Source: Candidatus Nitrosotenuis aquarius (GTDB taxonomy: Archaea > Thermoproteota > Nitrososphaeria > Nitrososphaerales > Nitrosopumilaceae). Taken from it: 64,000 bases of DNA. The stretch lies in the NCBI RefSeq assembly GCF_002787055.1, contig NZ_CP024808.1:310001-374000 (forward strand). Direction: 5' to 3'. Every line of letters starts with the position of its first letter. Within the stretch, counting starts at the first letter, position 1. A program made the position numbers and the translations under genes. Below, piece after piece: positions 26,314 to 34,848 of this stretch. The notes beneath the pieces were generated by a model, which ran no database searches, was not told the DNA's origin, and saw nothing but the letters and a program-made list of their open reading frames with translations.

Positions 26314-27228
26314 CTACCTCTTTGGAACCATCGAATGCATCATTAGCAGTAAAACCACGCCGAACAACGGCACCATCACATAAGTTAACATGTTCATTAG
26401 TGTGATGAGATCAAAGCCTCCCAAATCTGGACTCATAATTGCCATAATGGATAGCATGATGACTGCCATCAGAGGAAAGACAATTAGCAAAATTGTATAC
26501 ATTTCCGACATTATGCCAAGAGATTCCGTTGAGCGCTTTACGCTAATCTTTTTTTCTTCTAGGTGTACTTTTGCTGTGGCCAAAAAATACTCTCTTAGGT
26601 TTCCACCGGCCTTGAATGTGATGATTGCGCCTTCGAGCAATTCGGAGTATGGTCCCTTGGGTGTGCGCCTGATCAAGTCATTAATTGCAGTTACTACATC
26701 CATTCCTAAAATATCGATATTTCTTGTAACAAATCTCGCATCCTTGACGATTTCTTCATTGGATTTTTCCTGTGAAATTGACTTGAATACTCCTTCTAGC
26801 GACAAACCACTTGCGCACAATGTGGCCATATATCCAATATAGTGTGGGATCTCTTCTCGAAGCTTGTCTGATCTAGTCTTGGCATTCAGCAATGGTAATG
26901 CTTGCATTCCCATAAACGTCATCAGTCCCAATCCGACAGAGCCTACTCCTGTAAGAAGTGCCGCAATCATTGGCTCGAAATTAAAGATCAGCGATATTGC
27001 AATAGATGTGATCAGTCCGACAATCATTGCGATAAATCCGGTCATCACCATGCTTGCGACAAACACCTCGAACGGAACGGGCATCATTGCCTGCTTGATG
27101 CTAACTCGGAGCCTGGGTAGCCTTGGATACAAAAATCCAATGTGGTGATTTAGTATCTTGTAGCTGAACACCTGGAATGAAGATGGCTGATGCTGGGGCT
27201 CTGTATCTGACTTTAGCAGACCCATCAA
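26314..27228 (-). CDS. type II/IV secretion F-type membrane protein (TadB-like), first copy
   Basis: Platform protein of 304 residues with paired hydrophobic segments at about 55-75 and 85-115 and again at about 240-300, flanking a cytosolic T2SF domain. Family motifs include HYIGYMATLCASGLSLEGV and GNLREYFLATAKVHLEEK. Its start overlaps the ATPase stop by four bases (ATGA type), so the two are translationally coupled. With the following gene it forms the inner-membrane core on which the ATPase acts to assemble prepilins encoded on the opposite strand. Confidence 0.88.
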   Translation of the reverse strand: MMGLLKSDTEPQHQPSSFQVFSYKILNHHIGFLYPRLPRLRVSIKQAMMPVPFEVFVASMVMTGFIAMIVGLITSIAISLIFNFEPMIAALLTGVGSVGLGLMTFMGMQALPLLNAKTRSDKLREEIPHYIGYMATLCASGLSLEGVFKSISQEKSNEEIVKDARFVTRNIDILGMDVVTAINDLIRRTPKGPYSELLEGAIITFKAGGNLREYFLATAKVHLEEKKISVKRSTESLGIMSEMYTILLIVFPLMAVIMLSIMAIMSPDLGGFDLITLMNMLTYVMVPLFGVVLLLMMHSMVPKR

Positions 27229-28880
27229 TTTTCTATCACCATTCTTTTTTTCTCGTAAAATCTATCTGAATTTGAATAAAATTCTAAAATGTTCTCCATT
27301 ACTGCCTTGTGACTTCGAATATTATTCTGTGAAAGCCATTCTAATGCTGTTTTTCGTTTTTTGAACTCATAAGCAATTTGATCATCTGTGACGCCAGTCT
27401 TTTCCTTGATTTTTTCCAAAACAAGACTGTTTCCAAAATATTCGTGTACGTCATCATTTGGATTCCATCTGAAAATATCATGCGTCTTTATCTCACCAGT
27501 CTTGTCGTCCAGCCCTTGTATCTCGGATATTTTGATAATCCTTCTAATTGATTTGTCGTTGATTCGTAGTTTTAGTTGTAAGGTGATCAGATCTAGCGTG
27601 TTTGCAATCAATGCTTTTGGTACATCCATTGGTGATGATACTAATCTGGTCAGTGTTGCCTCTATCGAATCTGCGTGAATGGATGAGAATCCTCCATGGC
27701 CAGTTGCCATTGCCTGAAAAAGTGTGTATGCCTCTCTGCCCCTTGTTTCACCGACTATGAGGATGTCAGGCCTCTGTCTTAGAGCTGCTCTAAGCAAGTC
27801 AAATTGCGTGATTTCACCTATCTGCCCATCGGTAAAGTTTTGCCTAGATACTGCCGGAATCCAGTTTTCGTGTAGCAAGTTAAGCTCATGCGTGTCTTCA
27901 ATGCTGACTATTTTTTGCCCTGGACGAATAAACGAGGATAACGAGTTCAAAAGTGTAGTCTTGCCACTTGCGGTGCCTCCAGCAACTAGCATCGTGGAAT
28001 TGTTTTCTACCACATACCACAGATAGGCCGCTTCATGAATTGAAATGGTCTTGAATCTAATCAAATCTACTATGGTAATTGGGTCTGCGCGAAAGCGTCT
28101 AATGGTAAACGTACTTCCTCGTTTGGTAATCTCGCTTCCAAGAGTCAGGTTGATTCTAGAGCCGTCGGGAAGCGATGCGTCAACTATGGGGTTTGCCAAA
28201 GACGCATGTTTGCCTCCAATATATGACATTTTTTGGACAAAATTATTCAACTCATCATCATTTTCGTACACGATGTTTGTAGGGACTGACTCGAATTCTC
28301 TGTGCCAAATGTATAGTGGGACGTTTACTCCGTCACAGCTAATCTCTTCAATTAGATGATCACGCATGAGCGGCTCGATTTTTCCAAGATAAACAAAATC
28401 TCTAATTGCATAATATGTTATCTTTGATAGGCTACGTGTTGGTATCTCCATGTTGTATTTTTTAATTAGCTCCAAAATTTTGGATTTTAGCTCACGCGCA
28501 GCGTCTTTTTTTGTTTTGATAGAATTTAATGAAATGTCCAACTCGGAAATTAGCAGTTTTTTTATGACCTTAAAGTTGATTTCATCTGTTTTGCTTAATT
28601 GTGGCTCTATTATGACATAGCGCAAACCGTTTTTTGATGTTGGGTCTTTGATTAGGCCTGCATAAATTTCCGCATCGTCAAACTCTATTTTGTTTAGTGT
28701 CTTGAATTTTGGAACCAGATCCTGTATCTCTGATGAGTCAAGATTCACATTTGTGCTAAGTGAGGCGTCCTGTCTTGCTACTGGCTTTTCTTTTTTTATT
28801 GTGAATTTAGAAAAATCAAACGGCGAAGTCTTTTTTATCCTGATAAAAGGCGTGCCTCTTTGAGCCTTAGCTAGGTCCAT
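27225..28880 (-). CDS. pilus assembly/secretion ATPase (TadA/VirB11-like)
   Basis: Hexameric traffic ATPase powering pilus assembly. Walker A GGTASGKTTLLN is at about residues 300-311, the Asp box around SIEDTHELNLLH, Walker B ILIVGETRGREA at about 370, and the His box in ATGHGGFSSIHAD. The frame is open to 29138, but the upstream part is cysteine-rich nonsense overlapping the divergent gene. The ATG at 28880 gives a 551-residue protein of normal type. The 94 bases to the TTG of the divergent TackOD1-like gene probably hold both promoters. Confidence 0.93.
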   Translation of the reverse strand: MDLAKAQRGTPFIRIKKTSPFDFSKFTIKKEKPVARQDASLSTNVNLDSSEIQDLVPKFKTLNKIEFDDAEIYAGLIKDPTSKNGLRYVIIEPQLSKTDEINFKVIKKLLISELDISLNSIKTKKDAARELKSKILELIKKYNMEIPTRSLSKITYYAIRDFVYLGKIEPLMRDHLIEEISCDGVNVPLYIWHREFESVPTNIVYENDDELNNFVQKMSYIGGKHASLANPIVDASLPDGSRINLTLGSEITKRGSTFTIRRFRADPITIVDLIRFKTISIHEAAYLWYVVENNSTMLVAGGTASGKTTLLNSLSSFIRPGQKIVSIEDTHELNLLHENWIPAVSRQNFTDGQIGEITQFDLLRAALRQRPDILIVGETRGREAYTLFQAMATGHGGFSSIHADSIEATLTRLVSSPMDVPKALIANTLDLITLQLKLRINDKSIRRIIKISEIQGLDDKTGEIKTHDIFRWNPNDDVHEYFGNSLVLEKIKEKTGVTDDQIAYEFKKRKTALEWLSQNNIRSHKAVMENILEFYSNSDRFYEKKRMVIEN

Positions 28881-28974
28881 TGTGAGGTATAGTCGGCAAA
28901 TTACACATAAGAGATTGTGAGTGCAAATGAACAGCACCCCCTTTACATTTTTGAAAACGACTTGAATTCTAGTA

Positions 28975-30072
28975 TTGTTCCAGATAGGAAAGAATGTTCT
29001 CAAAGGCAAGACCGATCCCAAGTCCCAAAAATTAGAGTCAGTCAAGGAGCAGAAAAAGGCCAGAGTTTCAGCCTCGGAAGCGGCAGAACTTGCTCGTTGG
29101 CAGGAACAAAACGAGGAAAAAATAACAATTTTCATCAAAAAAGCAAAGGATAGCTATAACGGACTGCTTGTTCCTGAGGTCAACTACAAGGAAGCCTCAT
29201 TCAGCTATAGAATATTTCGTGAGCTTGATGACAAATTCGATATAGAGTTTCTGGATAATTTGGCAAATCTTGGCATGTTTGAAAAACTAGTCAACAACAA
29301 ATTCTTGGTTTGTCCTGAACACCAATCTTCGTTTCTCATAAGCGTTCGGGTTGGTTGCCCAAAATGTAATTCAATTAATGTTGAAAAACTACATTTGCTA
29401 GAGCATAAGGCATGCGGCTTTATCTCTGAGAAAAAACATTATGAACCACAGCCTGATGGGCAGCTAAAATGCCCCTCTTGTAAAAAACTAATAAAAAACC
29501 AAGAAAAAGAACTGCGATTACCCGCTGCGTGGTATCTGTGTAATGATTGCAATGACAAGTTCGATGAGGCAAAGATCAGCCTTCATTGCAACGAATTCAA
29601 TCATGATTTTACTGCAAGTCAGGCATCGTCAGTTGCATTGTATAATTATGTTTTAACTGACTATGAGGCCAAGTCGAATTTAGACCAATCCAAGCTAAAA
29701 TCCGAAATCTCCAAAATTTTATCAAAGCGTGGTTATGCTGTAAATGAAAACTATACTACAAAGGGAAAAAGCGGACTTGATCATAGCGTGGATATTGTTG
29801 GGTCTGATAAATCCGACCCAGCGGTGTTTATCTTTGTTAAAAATTCGTCTGAGAACAATTCCGAAGTAGATTCACGGCTAATTCAAATCCTTGACACTGC
29901 TCCAAAAATAGCGATTCTTGTTGGTTTTAGCTCCATTTCTGAAAAAACAGTATCAATTGCATCAAAGTACAATCTTTCTATTGTGTCATCACAAAACATT
30001 GACGAGATTGCAGCCGAGATTGATACAATTCTTGCATCAAAGGCCAAAAAGGCAGAGGCAAGAGAGAATTGA
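28975..30072 (+). CDS. zinc-ribbon TackOD1-like protein with nuclease-like C-terminus
   Basis: Soluble 365-residue protein from a TTG start. After a basic coiled N-terminus, the middle (about residues 95-205) holds ordered Cys/His pairs: CPEH, CPKC, a lone HKACGF, CPSC and CNDC. This is the layout of the thaumarchaeal output domain TackOD1. The last about 130 residues (LKSEISKILSKRGYAV, then SGLDHSVDIVG and FIFVKN) resemble the restriction-endonuclease-like fold of Mrr proteins, but the usual ExK is VxK, so activity is doubtful. It overlaps the first prepilin gene, linking it to the pilus. Confidence 0.7.
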   Translation: MFQIGKNVLKGKTDPKSQKLESVKEQKKARVSASEAAELARWQEQNEEKITIFIKKAKDSYNGLLVPEVNYKEASFSYRIFRELDDKFDIEFLDNLANLGMFEKLVNNKFLVCPEHQSSFLISVRVGCPKCNSINVEKLHLLEHKACGFISEKKHYEPQPDGQLKCPSCKKLIKNQEKELRLPAAWYLCNDCNDKFDEAKISLHCNEFNHDFTASQASSVALYNYVLTDYEAKSNLDQSKLKSEISKILSKRGYAVNENYTTKGKSGLDHSVDIVGSDKSDPAVFIFVKNSSENNSEVDSRLIQILDTAPKIAILVGFSSISEKTVSIASKYNLSIVSSQNIDEIAAEIDTILASKAKKAEAREN

Positions 30073-30560
30073 TTGGAAAAACTCGCCCTAGACGCGCCGT
30101 AAGCCAAATTCTAGGCACACTTTTCATGCTTGCAATTACTGTTCCAATAGGCACAGTGATTGTGAGCAAGGGCCTAAACGAAGTGGGTGACATCAACAAC
30201 AGGCTTGCAAGTGGAGTCACGTTTCAAAACGAACGAGGACAAGAAGACATTGTCTTTGAGCATGTTAGATTCAATCCTACTGGAAATCAGGTCACAATTT
30301 CAATAAGAAATGTTGGTACAACTGATTCTGTTATATCAAAAATAACAATGGTCAAAACCGACACTCAAGATTTAATATTTAATAATAACATTGCATTAAG
30401 TGTTCAACCAAAAATTGGAGTCGATGTGTTGACTGTCGGTAATTTGCAATTTACCGGCAGATGGGATGATCCTAACTATCGTGATGATGAATACAAAATT
30501 GGTTTGACTACTGAGCTGGGCAATTTTTTTGAATTTACTGCGAGGCCGTACAACACATGA
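30069..30560 (+). CDS. type IV prepilin-like protein, 163 aa
   Basis: Probable pilus subunit exported and cut by an archaeal prepilin peptidase. The class III signal sequence has the basic stretch KTRPRRA followed directly by a hydrophobic segment (VSQILGTLFMLAITVPIGTVIV). Cleavage would be just after RRA. The rest is beta-rich, as in archaellins and pilins. The TTG start overlaps the upstream zinc-ribbon gene stop. First of three prepilin genes in tandem, overlapping the next by four bases. Confidence 0.88.
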   Translation: MIGKTRPRRAVSQILGTLFMLAITVPIGTVIVSKGLNEVGDINNRLASGVTFQNERGQEDIVFEHVRFNPTGNQVTISIRNVGTTDSVISKITMVKTDTQDLIFNNNIALSVQPKIGVDVLTVGNLQFTGRWDDPNYRDDEYKIGLTTELGNFFEFTARPYNT

Positions 30561-31213
30561 TGAAATCAAGGCGTGCAATATCTGAGATTTTTGCAACCTT
30601 GATGTTGCTTGGAATAACTGCAATTGGCTCTGTAATGCTTGCAAGTCTAGTGCAGGGCTCTGGTATTAGCTCACAGGACAGCAATACTCAAAGAAACAAC
30701 GTTGCGTCGTATGCAATACGACTAATCGGATATGATACGCGAGACTCTAATGATCTTTTAGGGATAACGACACTTGATAACAAATTTGATCAACGAATAT
30801 GCACTATAGCATGTAATATCACGCCCAATAATACACCGCAAAACTCTGGAACAGAATTTGTTGTGTTGCAGATACAAAACACTAGTCCAGATCTGGTCTA
30901 CTTGGAAGGAGTTCAAATCAATAATGTGTTGCATACTTGGGATACAAGTACTGGTGGAAGATCTCTGGATGCGAGCGCAAACGACTTTACAGGAAAGTAC
31001 CCACAAAACGGTAAATTCAGTATTCTTTCTGCCTCTGGCTTGGTCCAGAAAAATGACAATACTCTATCCGAAGACGAACAAGTCCGAGTGGTAGTCAAAC
31101 TAAGCAAAGATTTGAGCACGGATGTCTCCCTTACGAAACCAATACTGATTCAGATTGATTTTGGTGGAGCGAGAACCTCAGACCACGTAATACTCAGCGG
31201 AGAGATACGATGA
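30557..31213 (+). CDS. type IV prepilin-like protein, 218 aa
   Basis: Second prepilin of the cluster. The short leader MMKSRRA is followed by the hydrophobic helix ISEIFATLMLLGITAIGSVML. The Glu three residues after the predicted cut resembles the Glu5 used in pilin assembly. The mature part is mostly polar beta structure with two nearby cysteines (CTIAC). ATG-in-TGA overlaps on both sides show tight translational coupling. It may be a minor pilin. Confidence 0.88.
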   Translation: MMKSRRAISEIFATLMLLGITAIGSVMLASLVQGSGISSQDSNTQRNNVASYAIRLIGYDTRDSNDLLGITTLDNKFDQRICTIACNITPNNTPQNSGTEFVVLQIQNTSPDLVYLEGVQINNVLHTWDTSTGGRSLDASANDFTGKYPQNGKFSILSASGLVQKNDNTLSEDEQVRVVVKLSKDLSTDVSLTKPILIQIDFGGARTSDHVILSGEIR

Positions 31214-32931
31214 GGCGAGGAATATCTACCGTTATTGGCTCTGTATTCTTTTTGGTATTGATGACGGCTGGATTGTCAGTATCATATCTTGTAATTGAAA
31301 CCCAGTCTGATATGATACAGGCCCAGCAAACAATAGCAGATTCTGAAATCAAAAAGATACAGGAAAAATACTTTTTATCCGTATCCTCAGATAGCACTGA
31401 CTCTAATCGATTGGCAGTATACGTCAAAAATCAAGGAACAAATCCACTTCACATTGAAAGTCTGTGGATTGTAAACAAAACGCAACCAACCCAGCCTGCG
31501 CAGAAATTTGATGTAGACTATACTGACTCTGTCTTGGCCCCAGGATATGGTACGGACATTTTACAAAACAACCCAATGTACATGAGTCCTGGAATTTATG
31601 ACATCAAGACAATATCGACGATTGGTACAATTAAAACGACCGAGGTAAACGTTGGTGGAGCAAATCACATCAAGGCAAAGCTGATCATGAATCCGCCTGA
31701 TGTTAGATTGGGTGAGAATGCAACCGCAATACTATTTGTGACAAATACTGGGCCTACAAAACTGTTGAATGTCACCGCAGGACCGATCATTATATCGCCG
31801 TCATCCGCAGTATTGGCATCATCCCCAATTGTTCAGATGAAGTCTGATCTGGCCCCTGCAGAATCTGCCGTCTTGTCATGGAAATACAGGTTGCTCAGCC
31901 CTGCTGGAACCAATGTCACATTTTCTACATATGCTACAGGAATTGATGAACCAACCAAGGTAACAATGCAAAGCTCTACTGAAAAAGGCATGGTCTTTAT
32001 GCGTGATAATTCAGAGCCTGGCTCTATAGTGTCATCTGATCTTTTTGCAAGACCTGAAATGTACGTGATAATGCCAAACACGTTTGGTGACACCAATGAC
32101 AAAGGATTATGGGGAGTAAATGTCATCAATCCGACAAGTCAGCCGATCTATGTCTCAAAGCTGGTAATTAGTGCACAAACATCTCCTGCAAATAGTAATG
32201 ATGAAATCTTTAACAGTGGCTGCAGTGCGCAGACGATTTATCCATCTGTGAATAATTGGTCTTGTCCTACCTCAAATCAACTGATGTGGAAAAATACTGT
32301 GACGCCTCAACTGATAGGACCGAAATCTGTCGGTACATTTCTAGTCAAAGTTGATCCTGGTAACATTGGTGGTAGCGGAATAGAACCTGAAACCATTATT
32401 GTGCAAACAAATGTGTTTACCACTCTTGGTCAATTTGGCAAGGCAGCGTATGGAACATCAATTAGAACATCGTCATCAATCCCAAATGTCTATCTATCCA
32501 AAGTTGTTGATTCTACCGCAAATACAAACATTTTTGCAAATATGACAAACGTTCCACCTGGCTCGATTCAGACATTTAATGTAGTTCTTGCTGATTTAGA
32601 AGCCGCAACCGGAAATCGAATCAGTGCTGGTTCACGCCTAATCATAAACATGCCCAGTGGTTGGACCACTCCTGTTGTTACCGGGAATACTGGGTTTACA
32701 ATTCAGCCCACCCAAACATTTCCAGATGGTTCTTCACAAATTGTAGGCATACTAAACGCTGATCTGACCGGTGCTGGTGGGACAGGTAAAACTATAACAT
32801 TTACTTCAATTGCTCCACCAATATCTGATACTAGGATGTATGTGATGTATGTTCTAGCAGACGGATATGTCAATGGAAACATTGTCATGGGTCCACTTGC
32901 GGAGGTAGTCTTGCGTGTATCTGCGACTTAG
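31210..32931 (+). CDS. large prepilin-like protein with Ig-like/CARDB ectodomain, 573 aa
   Basis: Third prepilin. The leader is only MRRG, followed by the hydrophobic helix ISTVIGSVFFLVLMTAGLSVSYLV. The mature body is much longer than a normal pilin. It contains beta-sandwich repeats typical of CARDB or DUF11-like adhesion modules (LGENATAILFVTNTGPTKLLNVTAG). It probably caps the filament or acts as an adhesin. It overlaps the previous gene by four bases. The long polar C-terminus has no second membrane segment. Confidence 0.85.
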   Translation: MRRGISTVIGSVFFLVLMTAGLSVSYLVIETQSDMIQAQQTIADSEIKKIQEKYFLSVSSDSTDSNRLAVYVKNQGTNPLHIESLWIVNKTQPTQPAQKFDVDYTDSVLAPGYGTDILQNNPMYMSPGIYDIKTISTIGTIKTTEVNVGGANHIKAKLIMNPPDVRLGENATAILFVTNTGPTKLLNVTAGPIIISPSSAVLASSPIVQMKSDLAPAESAVLSWKYRLLSPAGTNVTFSTYATGIDEPTKVTMQSSTEKGMVFMRDNSEPGSIVSSDLFARPEMYVIMPNTFGDTNDKGLWGVNVINPTSQPIYVSKLVISAQTSPANSNDEIFNSGCSAQTIYPSVNNWSCPTSNQLMWKNTVTPQLIGPKSVGTFLVKVDPGNIGGSGIEPETIIVQTNVFTTLGQFGKAAYGTSIRTSSSIPNVYLSKVVDSTANTNIFANMTNVPPGSIQTFNVVLADLEAATGNRISAGSRLIINMPSGWTTPVVTGNTGFTIQPTQTFPDGSSQIVGILNADLTGAGGTGKTITFTSIAPPISDTRMYVMYVLADGYVNGNIVMGPLAEVVLRVSAT

Positions 32932-32932
32932 A

Positions 32933-33007
32933 ATGTCCTTGGGGCATGGATCTGGAAGATTATTTCGCTATGACAAGAAGCGTGGTCTAATCGCTGTCCG
33001 AATCTAA
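32933..33007 (+). CDS. possible 24-residue basic peptide
   Basis: Frame starting one base after the stop of the large prepilin and ending before the nuclease gene. The product is glycine- and arginine-rich (GHGSGRLFRYDKKRG). Its tight position in the operon is the only support; it could be chance. Confidence 0.2.
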   Translation: MSLGHGSGRLFRYDKKRGLIAVRI

Positions 33008-33015
33008 AATATCAA

Positions 33016-33612
33016 TTGAGGTATCTGACATTGTTAAAGACTAAGATATTTGCTTTGTCGCTGATTCTTGCAGGATTGATAGCATTGCTGACATCGCTGA
33101 GCTATACAAATTCTGAGATCAGCCCTGTGACCAACATACCTAGAATAGAAGTGCCTGAGATACACACATCCGAAATCAAACTACCTATAGTTGGCAGTGC
33201 CAAGCTAACAAACATCGATAATTCTCAAATTGTTAATTCTACCAATACTTGTCTTGGTGTTGAATTGTGTACCACTGACACAATAATCAAAATAATAGAT
33301 GGTGATACAATCTACACTACACACCACAAAGTCCGACTAGCGCTTGTAGATGCGCCTGAAAAATATGATTCTGGGTTTTCAGATGCTAAATCATTTACAA
33401 ACAATCTGTGTCCGGTAGGCTCAACTATATTCATAGACCAAGATGATAGACAAAAAACGGATCAGTATGGAAGAATGGTTGCCAAAGTGACCTGTTCTAA
33501 CATAAATCTCAATGAAGCTCTGCTAGAAAACAAACATGCCACAATTACCAAGTTGTTCTGCAAGAAAAGTGAATTTGCATTAGAGTCTTGGGCTATGAGA
33601 TTTGGTTGCTAG
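33016..33612 (+). CDS. membrane-anchored staphylococcal-type nuclease
   Basis: SNase-fold nuclease of 198 residues from a TTG start (TTG at 33031 is an alternative). Residues about 8-30 are hydrophobic, so the enzyme is tethered and probably outside the cell. The SNase domain starts at about residue 90 (IKIIDGDTI). Catalytic residues can be matched: Arg in VRLALVDAPE, Asp and Glu of the same motif, and the second Arg in DQYGRMVAKV. It follows the prepilin genes by 84 bases on the same strand. It may degrade external DNA or process DNA taken up by pili. Confidence 0.85.
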   Translation: MRYLTLLKTKIFALSLILAGLIALLTSLSYTNSEISPVTNIPRIEVPEIHTSEIKLPIVGSAKLTNIDNSQIVNSTNTCLGVELCTTDTIIKIIDGDTIYTTHHKVRLALVDAPEKYDSGFSDAKSFTNNLCPVGSTIFIDQDDRQKTDQYGRMVAKVTCSNINLNEALLENKHATITKLFCKKSEFALESWAMRFGC

Positions 33613-33624
33613 TGTAGGTCAGAA

Positions 33625-33771
33625 TCAGGCCTTTTTTGCCCATTTCTTTGGCTTTTTCTTGAAAATTCGTCTGCATCCGTTGCAGCAAAAAAAGTATTTT
33701 TTCCCATCATGCTCGTATGATACTGCTAGGGATTCATCCATTTCAATTCCACATACAGGATCTACTGGCAC
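33625..33771 (-). CDS. YHS-domain protein, 48 aa
   Basis: Very short protein from a GTG start with an in-frame stop just upstream (after three codons), so the start is well fixed. It has the YHS pattern: VDPVCGIEMDE, then YFFCCNGCRRIFKKKP, and a lysine-rich tail. YHS domains bind metals such as copper or heavy metals and occur in metal transport and sensing. A TATA box, TATAAATAG on the minus strand (33792-33800), lies about 25 bases upstream, giving a leaderless message. Copper is central to thaumarchaeal respiration, so a copper role is plausible but unproven. Confidence 0.85.
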   Translation of the reverse strand: MPVDPVCGIEMDESLAVSYEHDGKKYFFCCNGCRRIFKKKPKKWAKKA

Positions 33772-33790
33772 AAAGTATCGCTAATTATTT

Positions 33791-33800
33791 TCTATTTATA
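33791..33800 (-). promoter_or_regulatory. TATA box of the YHS-domain gene
   Basis: TATAAATAGA read on the minus strand, centred 25 bases before the GTG at 33771. This fits a leaderless transcript and confirms that the small gene is real. Confidence 0.65.
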
Positions 33801-33802
33801 CA

Positions 33803-34750
33803 TTAAGAGATCTGCAACATTATTGATTTTAGCTCGTCGATTGTTTTTGCAAGCATTATTCCAGAGCGAAACTTGGCGCCCTGTCGCAGACCTTTGGTAA
33901 ATCGCATTGCCTGCTGTCTGATGTTTGCAAATTTGATTTTGTATTGTGCTGCATAATCCAAATACTTGCAAAACATTTCCGTTCTGTTTTTTTGTGAGTA
34001 TTTCTTGTATGTTCCTGTCTTGAGATAATCGTTTATCTGCTCAAACAAAAATGGATTTCCCATCGCACCTCGGCCTATCATGATATAATCACAGCCTGTC
34101 TCATCAATCATTTTTTTGGCAAGTTCTGGAGTTGTAATGTCGCCGTTTCCGACAACTGGGATGTCTACTGCTTGTTTTAGTTCTTTGATTAAAGACCAAT
34201 CCGATTCGCCCGAATATCCTTGTTTTACTGTTCTAGCATGTAACGTTATCATCTGTACTCCTGCGCGCTCTGCAATACCTGCAATGTCCTTGAATACTAG
34301 ATTGTCATCAACCCCTGCGCGCATTTTCAGCGTGACTGGCTTGTCGGTTGATTTGACTAGTGTTTCTAGAATTTTTCGAGTTAGGCTGAGGTTTTGCAAC
34401 AATGCTCCACCTGCCATTTGTTGAGTGATGTGCGGTGCTGGGCATCCCATGTTATAATCAATGATGTCAAAATATGGTCCAACTATTTTGGCTGCTTTTT
34501 CCAGTGATTCCAAGTCGGAGCCAAACAGTTGTACTGCGAGAGGCCTCTCTTTGTAGGAATACTCGATAAACTCGGAAATGTCTTGGTTTTGCGCCTGGAG
34601 CTGTTTTCCTTTAGCAATTATTGCATGAATGCTTGTGAGCTCAGTCACCACTAGTCCTGCGCCCATTTCTTTGCAAATCAATCGTAAGGCAGGATCGCTT
34701 ACTCCAGCCATGGGTGCCAAAAAGGCACGACTAGAAAATTGGGGCAGCAT
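33803..34750 (-). CDS. dus: tRNA-dihydrouridine synthase
   Basis: FMN-dependent enzyme of 315 residues reducing uridines in tRNA. The N-terminal TIM barrel begins LAPMAGVSDPALR. The catalytic Cys103 is in NMGCPAPHI. Substrate and FMN contacts are in LKMRAGVDD, ITLHARTVKQGYSG, VVGNGDI and MIGRGAMGNPF. The helical C-terminal RNA-binding domain is short but present. It lies upstream of the YHS gene on the same strand, but the latter has its own promoter. Confidence 0.95.
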   Translation of the reverse strand: MLPQFSSRAFLAPMAGVSDPALRLICKEMGAGLVVTELTSIHAIIAKGKQLQAQNQDISEFIEYSYKERPLAVQLFGSDLESLEKAAKIVGPYFDIIDYNMGCPAPHITQQMAGGALLQNLSLTRKILETLVKSTDKPVTLKMRAGVDDNLVFKDIAGIAERAGVQMITLHARTVKQGYSGESDWSLIKELKQAVDIPVVGNGDITTPELAKKMIDETGCDYIMIGRGAMGNPFLFEQINDYLKTGTYKKYSQKNRTEMFCKYLDYAAQYKIKFANIRQQAMRFTKGLRQGAKFRSGIMLAKTIDELKSIMLQIS

Positions 34751-34848
34751 GATTTTTGCCGTTTTAGTTATTATATAAAATCAAGCAAACTATTCCGTTC
34801 GACTCAAACACACCAACAAAAATACTCTCACATTTTGCAAAAATTGTG

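Noticed and set aside
28881-29138. Upstream extension of the pilus ATPase by 86 residues
   Set aside because: The extension is Cys/Phe-rich, overlaps the divergent gene, and the ATG at 28880 starts a protein of normal type.
33602-33784. Plus-strand 60-residue frame at the end of the nuclease gene
   Set aside because: The complementary strand encodes a clear YHS-domain protein, so this frame is a shadow.
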